64,000 bases of DNA from Hydrocarboniphaga sp965279055 (GTDB lineage Bacteria > Pseudomonadota > Gammaproteobacteria > Nevskiales > Nevskiaceae): the NCBI RefSeq assembly GCF_965279055.1, contig NZ_OZ257125.1, positions 1,984,001-2,048,000 on the forward strand, read 5' to 3'. Within the stretch, counting starts at the first letter, position 1. The number at the start of each line of letters is the position of its first letter. Made by a program: the position numbers and the translations under genes. Shown piece by piece: positions 43,844-52,355 of this stretch. Under the pieces are notes generated by a model. The model saw nothing but the letters and a program-made list of their open reading frames with translations, made no database searches and had not been told where the DNA came from.

Positions 43844-43859
43844 CGGATATCTATATCCG
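43844..43859. promoter_or_regulatory. Operator-like palindrome between dehydratase and aldehyde dehydrogenase genes
   Basis: CGGATAT-CT-ATATCCG is a perfect 7-bp inverted repeat with a 2-base centre in the AT-rich 99-base gap (43773-43871). TATATT-like sequence lies about 15 bases downstream on the minus strand, so an internal promoter with an overlapping operator is plausible. The binding protein is unknown. Confidence 0.4.
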
Positions 43860-43871
43860 AACCAACATGTT

Positions 43872-45305
43872 TCAGTGCGACTGGCCGTTCTCCGTCTCCA
43901 GCGCCCAGCGCGGCGCGTCCTGCAGCGCGACCGGCCGCAGGAAGCGTTGCATGGCCGCATAGCCGACCGAGGTGCTCTGCGGCTGCGTGGACGACGGCCA
44001 GGGGCCACCGTGCTGCTGTGCATGCGTTACCGCGACACCGGTCGGCACGCCGGCGAACAGCACGCGGCCGGCGACGCGGCGCGCTGCCCGCAGCAGATGG
44101 CGCGCGTCGTCGCTGTCCTGCTCCAGGCCCCACAGCGTCACCGTCAGCGTGCCACCGACGGCTTCGAGCACCCGCACGGCCTCGCCGACATCGGCGGCGC
44201 GCACGACCAGTGCCAGCGGGCCGAACACCTCTTCGCGCAGATGCGCATCGGCGATGAACGCCTCCGCGGTGACCTCGAACAGCCGCGGCGCCGGGCCGGC
44301 ACCGTCGGCCGCCGGCGCGAACACCGGCTTGACCGCCGCATGCGCCGCGAGCTTGGCGGCGCCGTTATCGAAGCCCTGGCGGATCGCGGGGCTCAGCATC
44401 GCGTGTGTCGGCATCGGCTTGAAGGCTTCGGCGAGCGCCGCGACGAAAGCATCGCTGGCCGGATCGTCGATCAGCACGATCACACCCGGGCTGGTGCAGA
44501 ACTGGCCGCAGCCCAGCGTGATCGAGCCCGCCAGCGTCGCCGCCAGCGCAGCGCCCTCGGTTCTCAGCTTGGCCGGCAGTGCGACCACCGGGTTGATCGA
44601 GCCGAGCTCGCCGTAGAACGGGATCGGCCGCGGCCGCTCGGCCGCGAGTTTCTGCAGCGCCATGCCGCCCTGGTAGGAGCCGGTGAAGGCGACCGCGGCG
44701 ACGTCGGGATGACGCACCAGGTAGGAGCCGCCTTCGCGGTCCGCGTTCGGTACCAGGCTGATCAGGCCCGCAGGCAGCTTCTGCCGTTCGAGCACTCGCT
44801 GTGCCAGCTCCCACACCGCCAGCGACAGCTGCGGATGCCCGGGATGCGCCTTCACCACCACCGGGCAGCCAGCCGCCAGCGCCGCGGCGGTGTCGCCGCC
44901 GAGCACCGAGAACGCGAACGGGAAATTGCTTGCCGAGAACATCGCGACCACGCCCAGCGGCTCCAGCATGCGGACCAGATGTGGACGGCCCTGCGGCGGT
45001 GCGCCGGCGATCGCGGCATCGTCGACCCTGGCGTACGGCACGCCGGCTTCGACTTCGGCGGCGAAGCCGCGCAACTGGAAGCTGGTGCGCGCGACCTCAC
45101 CATTGAGCCGCGCCGGTCCCAGCGCGCTCTCACGGTCGGCGATGGCGACGAGTTCGTCGCGCGCCGCGTCGAGCGCGTCGGCGAGTCCGCGCAGCAGCGC
45201 GGCACGCAAGCTCGGCCCGGATTCGGCCCAGAACACGGCAGTGGCGGCGGCGGACTGGACGCTGGAGTCGATCGCGTCGAGCGGGGTGGGGCTGGTGTTG
45301 TTCAT
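43872..45305 (-). CDS. 2-oxoglutarate semialdehyde dehydrogenase-like aldehyde dehydrogenase
   Basis: 477 aa NAD(P)-dependent aldehyde dehydrogenase. The catalytic cysteine is C270 in 'CGQFCTSPG', with the preceding glutamate in 'FYGELGS' and the substrate-channel 'SASNFPFAFS' segment. The sequence style fits the ketoglutarate-semialdehyde dehydrogenase group found with sugar-acid genes, which oxidises the end product of the pentose route to 2-oxoglutarate. First gene of the long minus run, 99 bases before the IlvD-type dehydratase, with AAAGGA before its start. Divergent from the transporter gene at 45612. Confidence 0.9.
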   Translation of the reverse strand: MNNTSPTPLDAIDSSVQSAAATAVFWAESGPSLRAALLRGLADALDAARDELVAIADRESALGPARLNGEVARTSFQLRGFAAEVEAGVPYARVDDAAIAGAPPQGRPHLVRMLEPLGVVAMFSASNFPFAFSVLGGDTAAALAAGCPVVVKAHPGHPQLSLAVWELAQRVLERQKLPAGLISLVPNADREGGSYLVRHPDVAAVAFTGSYQGGMALQKLAAERPRPIPFYGELGSINPVVALPAKLRTEGAALAATLAGSITLGCGQFCTSPGVIVLIDDPASDAFVAALAEAFKPMPTHAMLSPAIRQGFDNGAAKLAAHAAVKPVFAPAADGAGPAPRLFEVTAEAFIADAHLREEVFGPLALVVRAADVGEAVRVLEAVGGTLTVTLWGLEQDSDDARHLLRAARRVAGRVLFAGVPTGVAVTHAQQHGGPWPSSTQPQSTSVGYAAMQRFLRPVALQDAPRWALETENGQSH

Positions 45306-45611
45306 CAGATAATCCTTTAACGCACGCAGGCGCTTTCGATCCCAAAAGTCTATGGGTCGCTCCGGCCCGGAACCAATTGCGATTCACCGCGCCGGGATAT
45401 TGCAATGCATATGGACCGTGCGAAGCAGGTGATACCTGCGTCCCCTGCTGCCGATCCGGCGATCTCCGCGATCACGGCTTCGGGCCGACGCGCGGGGCAT
45501 GCACGAATCGATATGGATCAATTCTGAATCGCCATTGGATTCTTTGGCCCGGGGCGTAAACGATGCGAGCCTGCGCGCTTATCCAAATACCAATACGCGG
45601 CGGGAGAACCC
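45306..45611. promoter_or_regulatory. 306-base divergent promoter region
   Basis: No gene. It should hold the promoters of the minus-strand pentose/glycosidase run and of the plus-strand transporter. Seen here: a GCAGGT-GAT-ACCTGC inverted repeat (45425-45439) and two GAATCG direct repeats at 45505-45510 and 45526-45531, spaced 21 bases (two helical turns), both followed by a GGAT-containing segment. Such spacing is used by AraC-type activators. No convincing -35/-10 pair could be fixed. Confidence 0.45.
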
Positions 45612-46829
45612 ATGAATAACAACGAACTCTTTCTGATCGCGCTGGTACTCATCTTCACGGTGCCGTATCTGGTCTGGCGATTGGGGCGGACCGAGTACTA
45701 CGCGCCGCTGGTTGTGGTGCAGATCATCATGGGTGTTCTGCTCGGCCCCGGCGTCCTCGGTGCGATTTACCCGGACTACTACCACTTCGTGTTCACCGCG
45801 CCGGTGGTGCAGTCGCTCAACGGCATCGCCTGGTGGGCGGTGATCCTGTTCGTGTGGCTGGCGGGCATCGAGCTCGATCTGGCCAAGACCTGGCGCCACC
45901 TCGGCGAGACCACGCTCACCGCCGGTTTGGCACTCGGCGCGCCGCTGCTGCTGGGTTCGGCCGTTGCCGTCGTCATCAGCACCCAGCAGGGGTGGCTCGG
46001 GCCGAAGGCCCAGCCGTGGCAGTTCGTGGTCGCCACCGGCATGTCCTGCGCGGTCACCGCCTTGCCGATCCTGATGCTGTTCCTGGAGAAACTGGAGATC
46101 CTGCGCCAGCCCCTCGGTCAGCGAATCCTGCGTTACGCGAGCCTCGACGACATTGCCATCTGGGGCGTGCTGGCACTCGTTCTGATGGACTGGCAGCGCA
46201 TGGGCCGGCAGTTCGCCTTTCTGGCGGCGTTCGGGCTGATCGCATGGAGTTTCCGCAAGCTGATCCCGCGAATTCCCGAGAGCGACCGCTGGTACGCCGC
46301 GCTGATTCTGCTGGCCGTGTGCGCGTTTGGCGCTGACTGGTCGGGCCTGCATTTCATGGTCGGTGCATTCCTGTGCGGAGCGGCGATGGACTCTGCCTGG
46401 TTCAAGCAGGAGCAGCTGGATCAGCTGCGCCGCAACGTGCTGTTGGTGTTGATGCCGGTGTTCTTTCTAAGCACCGGCCTGCGTACCAATTGGGCCATGG
46501 GTGGTGAGGCGGTCTTCGTGGTCGCCGCGGGGCTGCTGGTGGCCGCCGTCGCCGGCAAGCTGCTGGGCGTTCACGCCGCGGGCCGCATCCTCAAATGGGC
46601 TCCGGGAGAAGCGTCGATGATCGGCTGGCTGCTGCAGACCAAAGCTCTGATCATGATCATTTTCGCGAACATCCTGCTGGACAAGCAGATCATCACCAAC
46701 GAGATGTTCACCGCCCTGCTGCTGATGGCGGTTGCCAGCACGATGCTGACGATCCCGGTGGTGTCGCCGATGCTCGCACGCACGAAGGCTCTGCCGATCG
46801 GACAGGCCGGAACCATTCACAGCAACTGA
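45612..46829 (+). CDS. Cation:proton antiporter (CPA2/Kef-type membrane domain)
   Basis: 405 aa integral membrane protein with about 11-12 hydrophobic segments and no soluble NAD-binding domain. It matches the Na+/H+ exchanger membrane domain; the central 'DDIAIWG' motif resembles the paired acidic site of CPA exchangers. GGGAGAA precedes the start. Followed after 52 bases by the pentose-dehydrogenase-like SDR. A role in pH or ion balance during sugar-acid formation is a guess; transport of the sugar itself is not supported by family. Confidence 0.8.
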   Translation: MNNNELFLIALVLIFTVPYLVWRLGRTEYYAPLVVVQIIMGVLLGPGVLGAIYPDYYHFVFTAPVVQSLNGIAWWAVILFVWLAGIELDLAKTWRHLGETTLTAGLALGAPLLLGSAVAVVISTQQGWLGPKAQPWQFVVATGMSCAVTALPILMLFLEKLEILRQPLGQRILRYASLDDIAIWGVLALVLMDWQRMGRQFAFLAAFGLIAWSFRKLIPRIPESDRWYAALILLAVCAFGADWSGLHFMVGAFLCGAAMDSAWFKQEQLDQLRRNVLLVLMPVFFLSTGLRTNWAMGGEAVFVVAAGLLVAAVAGKLLGVHAAGRILKWAPGEASMIGWLLQTKALIMIIFANILLDKQIITNEMFTALLLMAVASTMLTIPVVSPMLARTKALPIGQAGTIHSN

Positions 46830-46881
46830 ACCGGCATCGCCGGACGGCACTACTCTTGAGCTGGGCAGGAGCGCAGTACAG

Positions 46882-47670
46882 ATGAACCATATTGAAGGCG
46901 AGGCAATCGCCCCGGCGACTTTCCCCAGCCTGCGTGGTCGACGGGTGTTCATCACCGGTGGAGGATCAGGGATCGGCGCCGCGATGGTGACGGCGTTCGC
47001 CCGTCAGGGCGCGCACGTGGCCTTCATCGATATCGCCGAAGAACCGAGCGCCGCACTGGCAGCGCGGCTCGTGGATGAAGCTTTGCCGGCGCCGTGGTGG
47101 CGTGGTTGCGATGTCCGCGACGTCTCTGCGCTGCAGAATGCGATCCGCGACGCGGCGGCCTCGATCGGCGATTTTCACGTGCTGGTCAACAACGTTGCCA
47201 GCGACGACCGGCACACGCTCGACGCGGTCAGCGCCGAATACTACGACCAGCGCATCGCGATCAATCAGCGCCCGGCATTCTTCGCGATTCAGGCCGTGGT
47301 GCCGGGCATGCGCCAGCTCGGTGGCGGCGCCATCGTCAACCTCGGCTCCATCGGCTGGCAGGCCAAGAGCGGCGGCTATCCCTGTTATGCAATCGCCAAA
47401 TCCGCGGTCAACGGGCTGACGCGCGGACTCGCGCGCGAGCTCGGTGCCAGCCGCATCCGCATCAACACGGTGTCGCCCGGCTGGGTGATGACGCAACGGC
47501 AGATCGATCTGTGGCTCGATGCCGAAGGCGAGAAGGAACTGGCCCGCAATCAATGCCTGCCGGACCGCGTCCAGCCGGACGATATCGCCAATATGGTGCT
47601 GTTCCTGGCCTCGGACCAGGCACGCACCTGCACCGCGCAGGAGTTCGTCGTCGACGCCGGCTGGCTGTGA
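46882..47670 (+). CDS. SDR-family aldose (pentose) 1-dehydrogenase
   Basis: 262 aa short-chain dehydrogenase. NAD-binding 'TGGGSGIG' at 25-32, 'NNVAS', the Ser of 'NLGSIGW' and the catalytic Y169/K173 in 'CYAIAK'. Its start ('PSLRGRRVFITGGGSGIG'), the 'DDRH' segment and the end ('VVDAGWL') resemble the D-xylose 1-dehydrogenase of Caulobacter. It would make the lactone hydrolysed by the SMP-30 protein at 41137. D-xylose, L-arabinose or D-galactose could each be the substrate. Co-directional with the antiporter and convergent with the small exported protein 11 bases on. Confidence 0.88.
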   Translation: MNHIEGEAIAPATFPSLRGRRVFITGGGSGIGAAMVTAFARQGAHVAFIDIAEEPSAALAARLVDEALPAPWWRGCDVRDVSALQNAIRDAAASIGDFHVLVNNVASDDRHTLDAVSAEYYDQRIAINQRPAFFAIQAVVPGMRQLGGGAIVNLGSIGWQAKSGGYPCYAIAKSAVNGLTRGLARELGASRIRINTVSPGWVMTQRQIDLWLDAEGEKELARNQCLPDRVQPDDIANMVLFLASDQARTCTAQEFVVDAGWL

Positions 47671-47681
47671 GACGCTGGATT

Positions 47682-48047
47682 CTAGCGGTCGTAGCGCTTC
47701 ATGCTCATCGTCGAGGCCTCGATCTTCGACATGAACTGCGCGGCGCTCGGAGCCTTTTCGAAGATCGCCATCGACGCATCGGCGTCCTTCGCCGACCGCC
47801 AATGGACGATCACCAGCCAGTCGCCGTCGGCGCCATGCGCGCTCTCGCGCGAAATGAAGCCTGGCTGCCTGGCCACGTGTTCACGCTCCACTGTCTTGTC
47901 TATTGGAGCGAAGTCGGTTGCAGAGACTCCTGCCTTGAGCTTGAACGTGACGACTTCGATGACGTTGCCGCCCTGGCTGGCCAGCGCGGGCTGGACAGCG
48001 AGCGTTGCCAGCAAGGTGCTGCTCATTAGGAACTTGCGGATATTCAT
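47682..48047 (-). CDS. Small exported dimeric alpha/beta-barrel protein (ABM-like)
   Basis: 121 aa with a signal peptide (1-22, ends 'QPALAS') and a ferredoxin-like fold segment 'VIEVVTFKLKAGVSATDF...PGFISRE', as in antibiotic-biosynthesis-monooxygenase/Dabb-like domains. The start at 48047 is chosen for the signal peptide. It follows the tandem SnoaL gene by 14 bases and is probably co-transcribed with it. Such domains bind or convert small molecules; no specific function can be assigned. Confidence 0.75.
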   Translation of the reverse strand: MNIRKFLMSSTLLATLAVQPALASQGGNVIEVVTFKLKAGVSATDFAPIDKTVEREHVARQPGFISRESAHGADGDWLVIVHWRSAKDADASMAIFEKAPSAAQFMSKIEASTMSMKRYDR

Positions 48048-48061
48048 GGGCCCTCTGTGCG

Positions 48062-48829
48062 TCAGAACTTGCCGTTGTCGTTCTGCCACTCCGACCGGGG
48101 TGGGATGGTCTCGATCGTGTCCCAGTGCTCGGCGATCTTGCCGTTCTCGACCCTGAAGAGGTCGTAGAACGCGCTCGGCTTGCCGGCGAACTCGCCTTCG
48201 CTGGCAACGAGCACGAAGTTGCCTTCGCCGAGCACCTTGTGCACCTTGTGATACTTCATCGTCACGCCCGCCTTGGCCATGGCCTGGAGCGCGGCACCGA
48301 GGCCGGAGAGGCCATCGGCGATCTGCGGGTTGTGCTGGTGGTAGTGGTCGCCGTCGTAGTAGCCCGCCAGCCGGTCCATTCGCCCGTTCACCAGTATGTC
48401 ATCGACGAACGCCGCGACCCGTTTCTTGTTGGCTGCCGTCTGGTCCAGGTCCGTCGCCAAGGTCGGCCCGTCGATCATCGTGCGTCCGCTCGGGTTGGCT
48501 TTGGCTGGCGTCTCTTGCAGGTTGTCCCAGTGCTCGACGATCTTGCCGTTCTCGAAGCGGAAGATGTCGAAGCCGATTTTCGGGCCGAAGAAGTTGTAGT
48601 CGGTGTGCGCGAAGACGAAGTCACCGTCCTGGAACACCCGCACTGTGTTCACCTTCGCCGAACCCTTCGGCAGTGCCTGCAGTACCGCGCCGAAGCCGGC
48701 GAGGCCGTCTCCGACGGCGAGGTTGTGCTGGGTGTACCGGGCGGGATTGACGACGGCGACCGCTGCCTGCTCACCGGTTTCGATGGATTTGAGCAGCGCG
48801 ACGACCTGTGCCTTGGGATCGGTGGACAT
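48062..48829 (-). CDS. Tandem SnoaL-like (NTF2 fold) protein
   Basis: 255 aa made of two SnoaL-like halves (about 5-120 and 130-245). Each has the pattern 'YTQHN/YHQHNP...GL.GFGAVLQAL' and ends in a 'DIFRFENGKIVEHWD'-type strand. Start 48829 has AAGGA upstream; a longer frame upstream lacks family match. Single-domain versions are more usual, so this is an internal duplication or fusion. Family members act on small hydrophobic or polar molecules, and none is firmly tied to sugars. Divergent from the AraC-type regulator at 48985, which probably controls it. Confidence 0.82.
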   Translation of the reverse strand: MSTDPKAQVVALLKSIETGEQAAVAVVNPARYTQHNLAVGDGLAGFGAVLQALPKGSAKVNTVRVFQDGDFVFAHTDYNFFGPKIGFDIFRFENGKIVEHWDNLQETPAKANPSGRTMIDGPTLATDLDQTAANKKRVAAFVDDILVNGRMDRLAGYYDGDHYHQHNPQIADGLSGLGAALQAMAKAGVTMKYHKVHKVLGEGNFVLVASEGEFAGKPSAFYDLFRVENGKIAEHWDTIETIPPRSEWQNDNGKF

Positions 48830-48984
48830 GAGGATTCCTTTCGATGGCGCCGCCATTCGGCGGTGGTTTGTTTGCCGCGCCACTTTGCCGGCACCGAGGC
48901 CGGACTGCGAGGTCGTCGTCGGGCAAATGATGGTAGAAACCGCGCAGACGCGCGATCACTGCGCACACGCTAAAAGGATTGGTC

Positions 48985-49866
48985 GTGCCCGAGCCCCCCA
49001 AGGTACTGCGCGAGACACGCTTCGCGAACGCGAGGCTGGACCCCATCGGAGTGGAGTTGATGAGCTTGTCGGAGCTCCGCGCTCGTGTGTCCGCGAGGCT
49101 GCTGTTCGAGACGGAGCGCGTCGCGTTTTTCATGGTTCTTGTGGTGACCGGAGGGCATGGAGAACATCTGGTCGACTTCCAGCGTTTCGGGCTGCGCACT
49201 GGTCACGTGGTCTTCGTCAGGCCCGGACAGGTGCAGCAGTGGCAGCCAGCGCAGGGCCTCGAAGCCGATCTGCTGCTGATCGATCCGGCGGTGCTACAGC
49301 CGACCGCATCCACCTCCCATCAGGGGACGATGGCGCTGCTGCGTCTGGACGACTGGGCGGCCCACTTCAAGATGGATGCAGACGGGCTGGCCGCTTGGAG
49401 GTCCCTGGCCGCGATGCTGCGTCGGCAGCTCGATCGACCGCTGCTGGATGAGCTCTCGGCGGCAATGGCGCACCAACTGCTCGTCTGTCTGATGCTCAGC
49501 ATCAGCCGATCGGCGACGGATCTCCTGGCAGCGCCGACGGTGCAGGCAACGTTGATTCGGCGTTTGCGGCGCGAACTGGAAGGTGTGGTCGACACCCGGC
49601 CGTCGGTGGCACTGCTTGCCCGCAGCCTAGGTGTCTCAACGAGTACCCTGGCGCGCACCTGCAGAGAGGTTCTGGGACATTCGGCAAAAGAGGAAGTGGA
49701 TCGGCGCGTGGTCCTGGAAGCTCAGCGCTTGCTCGTACACAGCACGTCGACCTCGGCCGCGATCGGTGAGCATCTCGGCTTCAGCGAGCCGACGAACTTC
49801 GTCAAGTTCTTTCGGCGGCGCGTGGGTACGACGCCGGAAGCGTTCCGCAAGTCGCATCGCCTGTAG
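48985..49866 (+). CDS. AraC-family transcriptional regulator
   Basis: 293 aa starting at GTG 48985, which lies 6 bases after AAGGA; a TTG at 48979 is too close to that site. The N-terminal cupin-like region ('LRTGHVVFVRPGQVQQW') is followed by two helix-turn-helix motifs at about 205-290, ending with 'GFSEPTNFVKFFRRRVGTTP', the classic AraC signature. Divergently transcribed from the tandem SnoaL gene across 155 bases, so it probably regulates that pair. Its relation to sugar genes on either side is not evident. Confidence 0.88.
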   Translation: MPEPPKVLRETRFANARLDPIGVELMSLSELRARVSARLLFETERVAFFMVLVVTGGHGEHLVDFQRFGLRTGHVVFVRPGQVQQWQPAQGLEADLLLIDPAVLQPTASTSHQGTMALLRLDDWAAHFKMDADGLAAWRSLAAMLRRQLDRPLLDELSAAMAHQLLVCLMLSISRSATDLLAAPTVQATLIRRLRRELEGVVDTRPSVALLARSLGVSTSTLARTCREVLGHSAKEEVDRRVVLEAQRLLVHSTSTSAAIGEHLGFSEPTNFVKFFRRRVGTTPEAFRKSHRL

Positions 49867-49890
49867 CCTGACTCAGCCAGAAACGCTGCA

Positions 49891-50859
49891 CTACGTGGCG
49901 TCGTCGACTTTCAGCTCGATGCCGTAGATCGACGCGGCCGCCGTCTTCAACGCCTTGAGCATGATCTTGGCTGCTGGCGACAGCAGCCAATCGGTGCGCC
50001 TGATCAGGCCGAACGCGTCCATCGTGCACGACAGCTCGACCGGCAGCATCGCCACCATGCCGTAGCCAGCGTAGTAACGCGCCACGTCGGTCGGCACCAC
50101 GGCGATGTAGTCACTGCGTTCCAGCATGCGCGTGATGAATACCAACTCGGTGGATTCAATCAGGCGGCTGGGCATTTCGAGCCCGCTTTCCTGAAACATC
50201 AGCTCGAAGCGGTGGCGCATCACGCTGCCTGGGGGCGGCACGATCCAGGCCTCGGCGGCAAGCTCCTTCAGTGACAGCGAGGCCGTCTGCAGCAGCGGGT
50301 GCTGCGGCCGCACGATCCCGCAGACCTGCTCCTCGGCCAGCGCCTCGTAGTGCAGGTGCGTCTTGTCGTGGCGCTCGAACAGGCGCGCGACCAGGATGTC
50401 GAGCTTGTTCTGCGCGAGCCGTTCCTGCAGCACGTCGCTGCTCTCGACCACCAGGGACACGCGCAGATTCGGATACTGCTGCGTCACCGCGGCCAGCGCG
50501 GCTGGCAGCAGGGTCATGGAGGGCGCTGCGATCGTGCCGACGCGGACGCTGCCGAAGCGTCCAGCCTTCAGCGCTTCGAGTTCGGCGCCGGCCTCGCGCA
50601 GGCTGGCCAGGGCCATGCGCGCGTGGCGGATCATGGCCTCGCCGTACCAGGTAGGGCGCATGCCACGCGGCAGGCGATCGAACAATGGTACCGCGACCAT
50701 GTCCTCGAGATCCTTGAGCAGTTTGGACGCCGCGGGCTGGGACATGTTCAGGGTTTCCGCGGCCCGATGGATGTTGCCCTCGTCATCGATCGCGATCAGC
50801 AACAGCAGTTGCCGTGTCTTGACCCGCGCACGGACGTACCACGGATGAGCCGAAGACAT
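49891..50859 (-). CDS. LysR-family transcriptional regulator (GbpR/sugar type)
   Basis: 322 aa. The N-terminal winged helix-turn-helix ('IHRAAETLNMSQPAASKLLKDLE') is followed by the LysR effector-binding domain. Start 50859 has GAGAGG; a frame extending 10 codons upstream overlaps the likely operator. The style resembles GbpR-like LysR proteins that control sugar-binding and arabinose/galactose genes. Divergent from the FAH-family gene at 50998 across 138 bases, so it is the likely regulator of the whole plus-strand fucose/galactose operon (inference). Converges with the AraC gene over 24 bases. Confidence 0.9.
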   Translation of the reverse strand: MSSAHPWYVRARVKTRQLLLLIAIDDEGNIHRAAETLNMSQPAASKLLKDLEDMVAVPLFDRLPRGMRPTWYGEAMIRHARMALASLREAGAELEALKAGRFGSVRVGTIAAPSMTLLPAALAAVTQQYPNLRVSLVVESSDVLQERLAQNKLDILVARLFERHDKTHLHYEALAEEQVCGIVRPQHPLLQTASLSLKELAAEAWIVPPPGSVMRHRFELMFQESGLEMPSRLIESTELVFITRMLERSDYIAVVPTDVARYYAGYGMVAMLPVELSCTMDAFGLIRRTDWLLSPAAKIMLKALKTAAASIYGIELKVDDAT

Positions 50860-50997
50860 GTTCCTCTCTCCCTTATATATATTTATCAATATAGATTACA
50901 TCAATAAAAGCATTTGTTGCATATGCCTCCCGTCCGCAAAATCACTGCGCGCCCGGCAAGTGGCGAGTTCGACCAGAAACACGCAGGCGGAGAAAAC
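50860..50997. promoter_or_regulatory. AT-rich divergent LysR/operon promoter region
   Basis: Against a GC-rich background, 50871-50910 is strikingly AT-rich. It contains TATAT-TTATCA-ATATA (50878-50893), a dyad suited to a LysR-type regulator, followed by further ATTA/TCAAT elements. It probably holds both the autoregulatory site of the LysR gene and the promoter of the downstream operon. Confidence 0.5.
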
Positions 50998-51999
50998 ATG
51001 CGACTGATCCAGTTCCTGGACGAACGCGGCATGACGCGGGTCGGGAAGGTCGATGCCGATGGAGTCAGCACGCGGCTCGTCGGGGAATTCGACACCATCT
51101 ATGCGCTGGCCACTGCCGCCATCGGTGCCGGACAGACCCTGGAAGCGCTGGCGTCTCGATCGCTTGGCGACGCAGGCTTCGACTATCAGACCCTGCTGCG
51201 CGAGCGCCGCGTGCTGTCACCGGTGCAGCATCCCGATCCGGCGCACTGCCACGTCACCGGCACCGGCCTGACCCATCTGGGCAGCGCCGCGACGCGCGAC
51301 GCGATGCATAAGAAGCTGCAGCAGGACACGGAAGCACTGACCGACTCGATGCGCATGTTCAAATGGGGTGTCGAAGGCGGCATTCCGAAGGACGGGCGTC
51401 CCGGCGCGCAGCCGGAGTGGTTCTACAAGGGCGATGGCAGCATCGTGGTGGCGCCCGGAGCGCCGCTGCCTTCGCCCGATTTCGCGCTGGACGGCGGCGA
51501 AGAGCCCGAACTCGTGGGCCTGTACCTGATCGGGGCGGACGGCGCGCCGCATCGCCTGGGGTTCGCGATCGGCAACGAGTTTTCCGACCACGTCACCGAG
51601 CGCCAGAACTATCTCTATCTGGCGCATTCCAAGCTGCGCTACTGCGCCGTCGGCCCCGAGCTTTACACCGGCGCGCTGCCTCGCGACCTGCGTGGCTCCA
51701 GCCGCCTGCGCCGCGGCGATACGCTGGTCTGGGAACGGCCGTTTCTGACCGGCGAGGCCAACATGTGCCACACGCTGGAAAACCTCGAGTATCACCACTT
51801 CAAGTACGCCGCGCACCGCCGGCCGGGTGACGTGCATCTGCACTTCTTCGGTACCGCGACGCTGAGCTTTGCCGATGGCGTGCGTGCGCAGGCCAGCGAC
51901 GAGTTCGAGATCGATCTGCCCGCGCTCGGCGCGCCCTTGATCAATCCGCTGGCGATCGTCGACAGCGGCTTCGCGCTCGGCGGCGTACGTCCGCTCTGA
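50998..51999 (+). CDS. FAH-superfamily protein (AraD1/GguC-like, keto-deoxy-pentonate dehydratase candidate)
   Basis: 333 aa starting at ATG 50998 with GGCGGAG upstream; a longer open frame has no family match. The protein belongs to the fumarylacetoacetate-hydrolase superfamily and resembles AraD1/GguC proteins ('VTGTGLTHLGSA', 'QPEWFYKG', 'LYLAHSKLRYCAVGPEL'). FAH-fold enzymes of this kind, such as XylX, act on 2-keto-3-deoxy-pentonates, the missing step between the IlvD dehydratase and the semialdehyde dehydrogenase at 43872. It is the first gene after the LysR regulator, 23 bases before the mutarotase. A role in L-fucose breakdown is the alternative, but the second FAH protein at 57417 fits that better. 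Confidence 0.82.
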   Translation: MRLIQFLDERGMTRVGKVDADGVSTRLVGEFDTIYALATAAIGAGQTLEALASRSLGDAGFDYQTLLRERRVLSPVQHPDPAHCHVTGTGLTHLGSAATRDAMHKKLQQDTEALTDSMRMFKWGVEGGIPKDGRPGAQPEWFYKGDGSIVVAPGAPLPSPDFALDGGEEPELVGLYLIGADGAPHRLGFAIGNEFSDHVTERQNYLYLAHSKLRYCAVGPELYTGALPRDLRGSSRLRRGDTLVWERPFLTGEANMCHTLENLEYHHFKYAAHRRPGDVHLHFFGTATLSFADGVRAQASDEFEIDLPALGAPLINPLAIVDSGFALGGVRPL

Positions 52000-52022
52000 C
52001 CCAACGATGACCGGGTGACGGC

Positions 52023-52352
52023 ATGCAAAGAATGGGAATGCTCATCGGCATCGCCGCCGACAGGATCGCGGAATACAAGGCCCTGCATGCGGCGGTGTGG
52101 CCGCAGGTTCTCGAGCAGCTGCGGCAGGCGAACGTCCGCAACTACACGATCTTTCTGCGCGAGCCGGAAAATCTGCTGTTCGGCTGCTGGGAGTATCACG
52201 GCGAGGACTTCGAAGCCGACATGAAGCGCATCGCGGCGGACCCGGAGACGCAGCGCTGGTGGACGTTCTGCGAGCCCTGCCAGCTGCCGCTGCAAAGCCG
52301 GGCCGAGGGCGAGCACTGGGCAATGATGGAAGCCGTGTTCCACATGGATTGA
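52023..52352 (+). CDS. L-rhamnose/L-fucose mutarotase family protein
   Basis: 109 aa, full length for the RhaM-like family (COG3254). The His of 'HAAVWPQV', the 'NYTIFL' strand and 'RWW' are visible. It interconverts alpha and beta anomers of a deoxysugar. In an operon with FucP, an AKR-type L-fucose dehydrogenase and lactonase it is best read as the L-fucose mutarotase that supplies the preferred anomer. Located 23 bases after the FAH gene and 3 bases before the alcohol dehydrogenase gene. Confidence 0.88.
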   Translation: MQRMGMLIGIAADRIAEYKALHAAVWPQVLEQLRQANVRNYTIFLREPENLLFGCWEYHGEDFEADMKRIAADPETQRWWTFCEPCQLPLQSRAEGEHWAMMEAVFHMD

Positions 52353-52355
52353 GCG

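Noticed and set aside
48062..48829. SnoaL-like protein as a polyketide cyclase
   Set aside because: SnoaL-type NTF2 folds are functionally diverse and there is no polyketide context.
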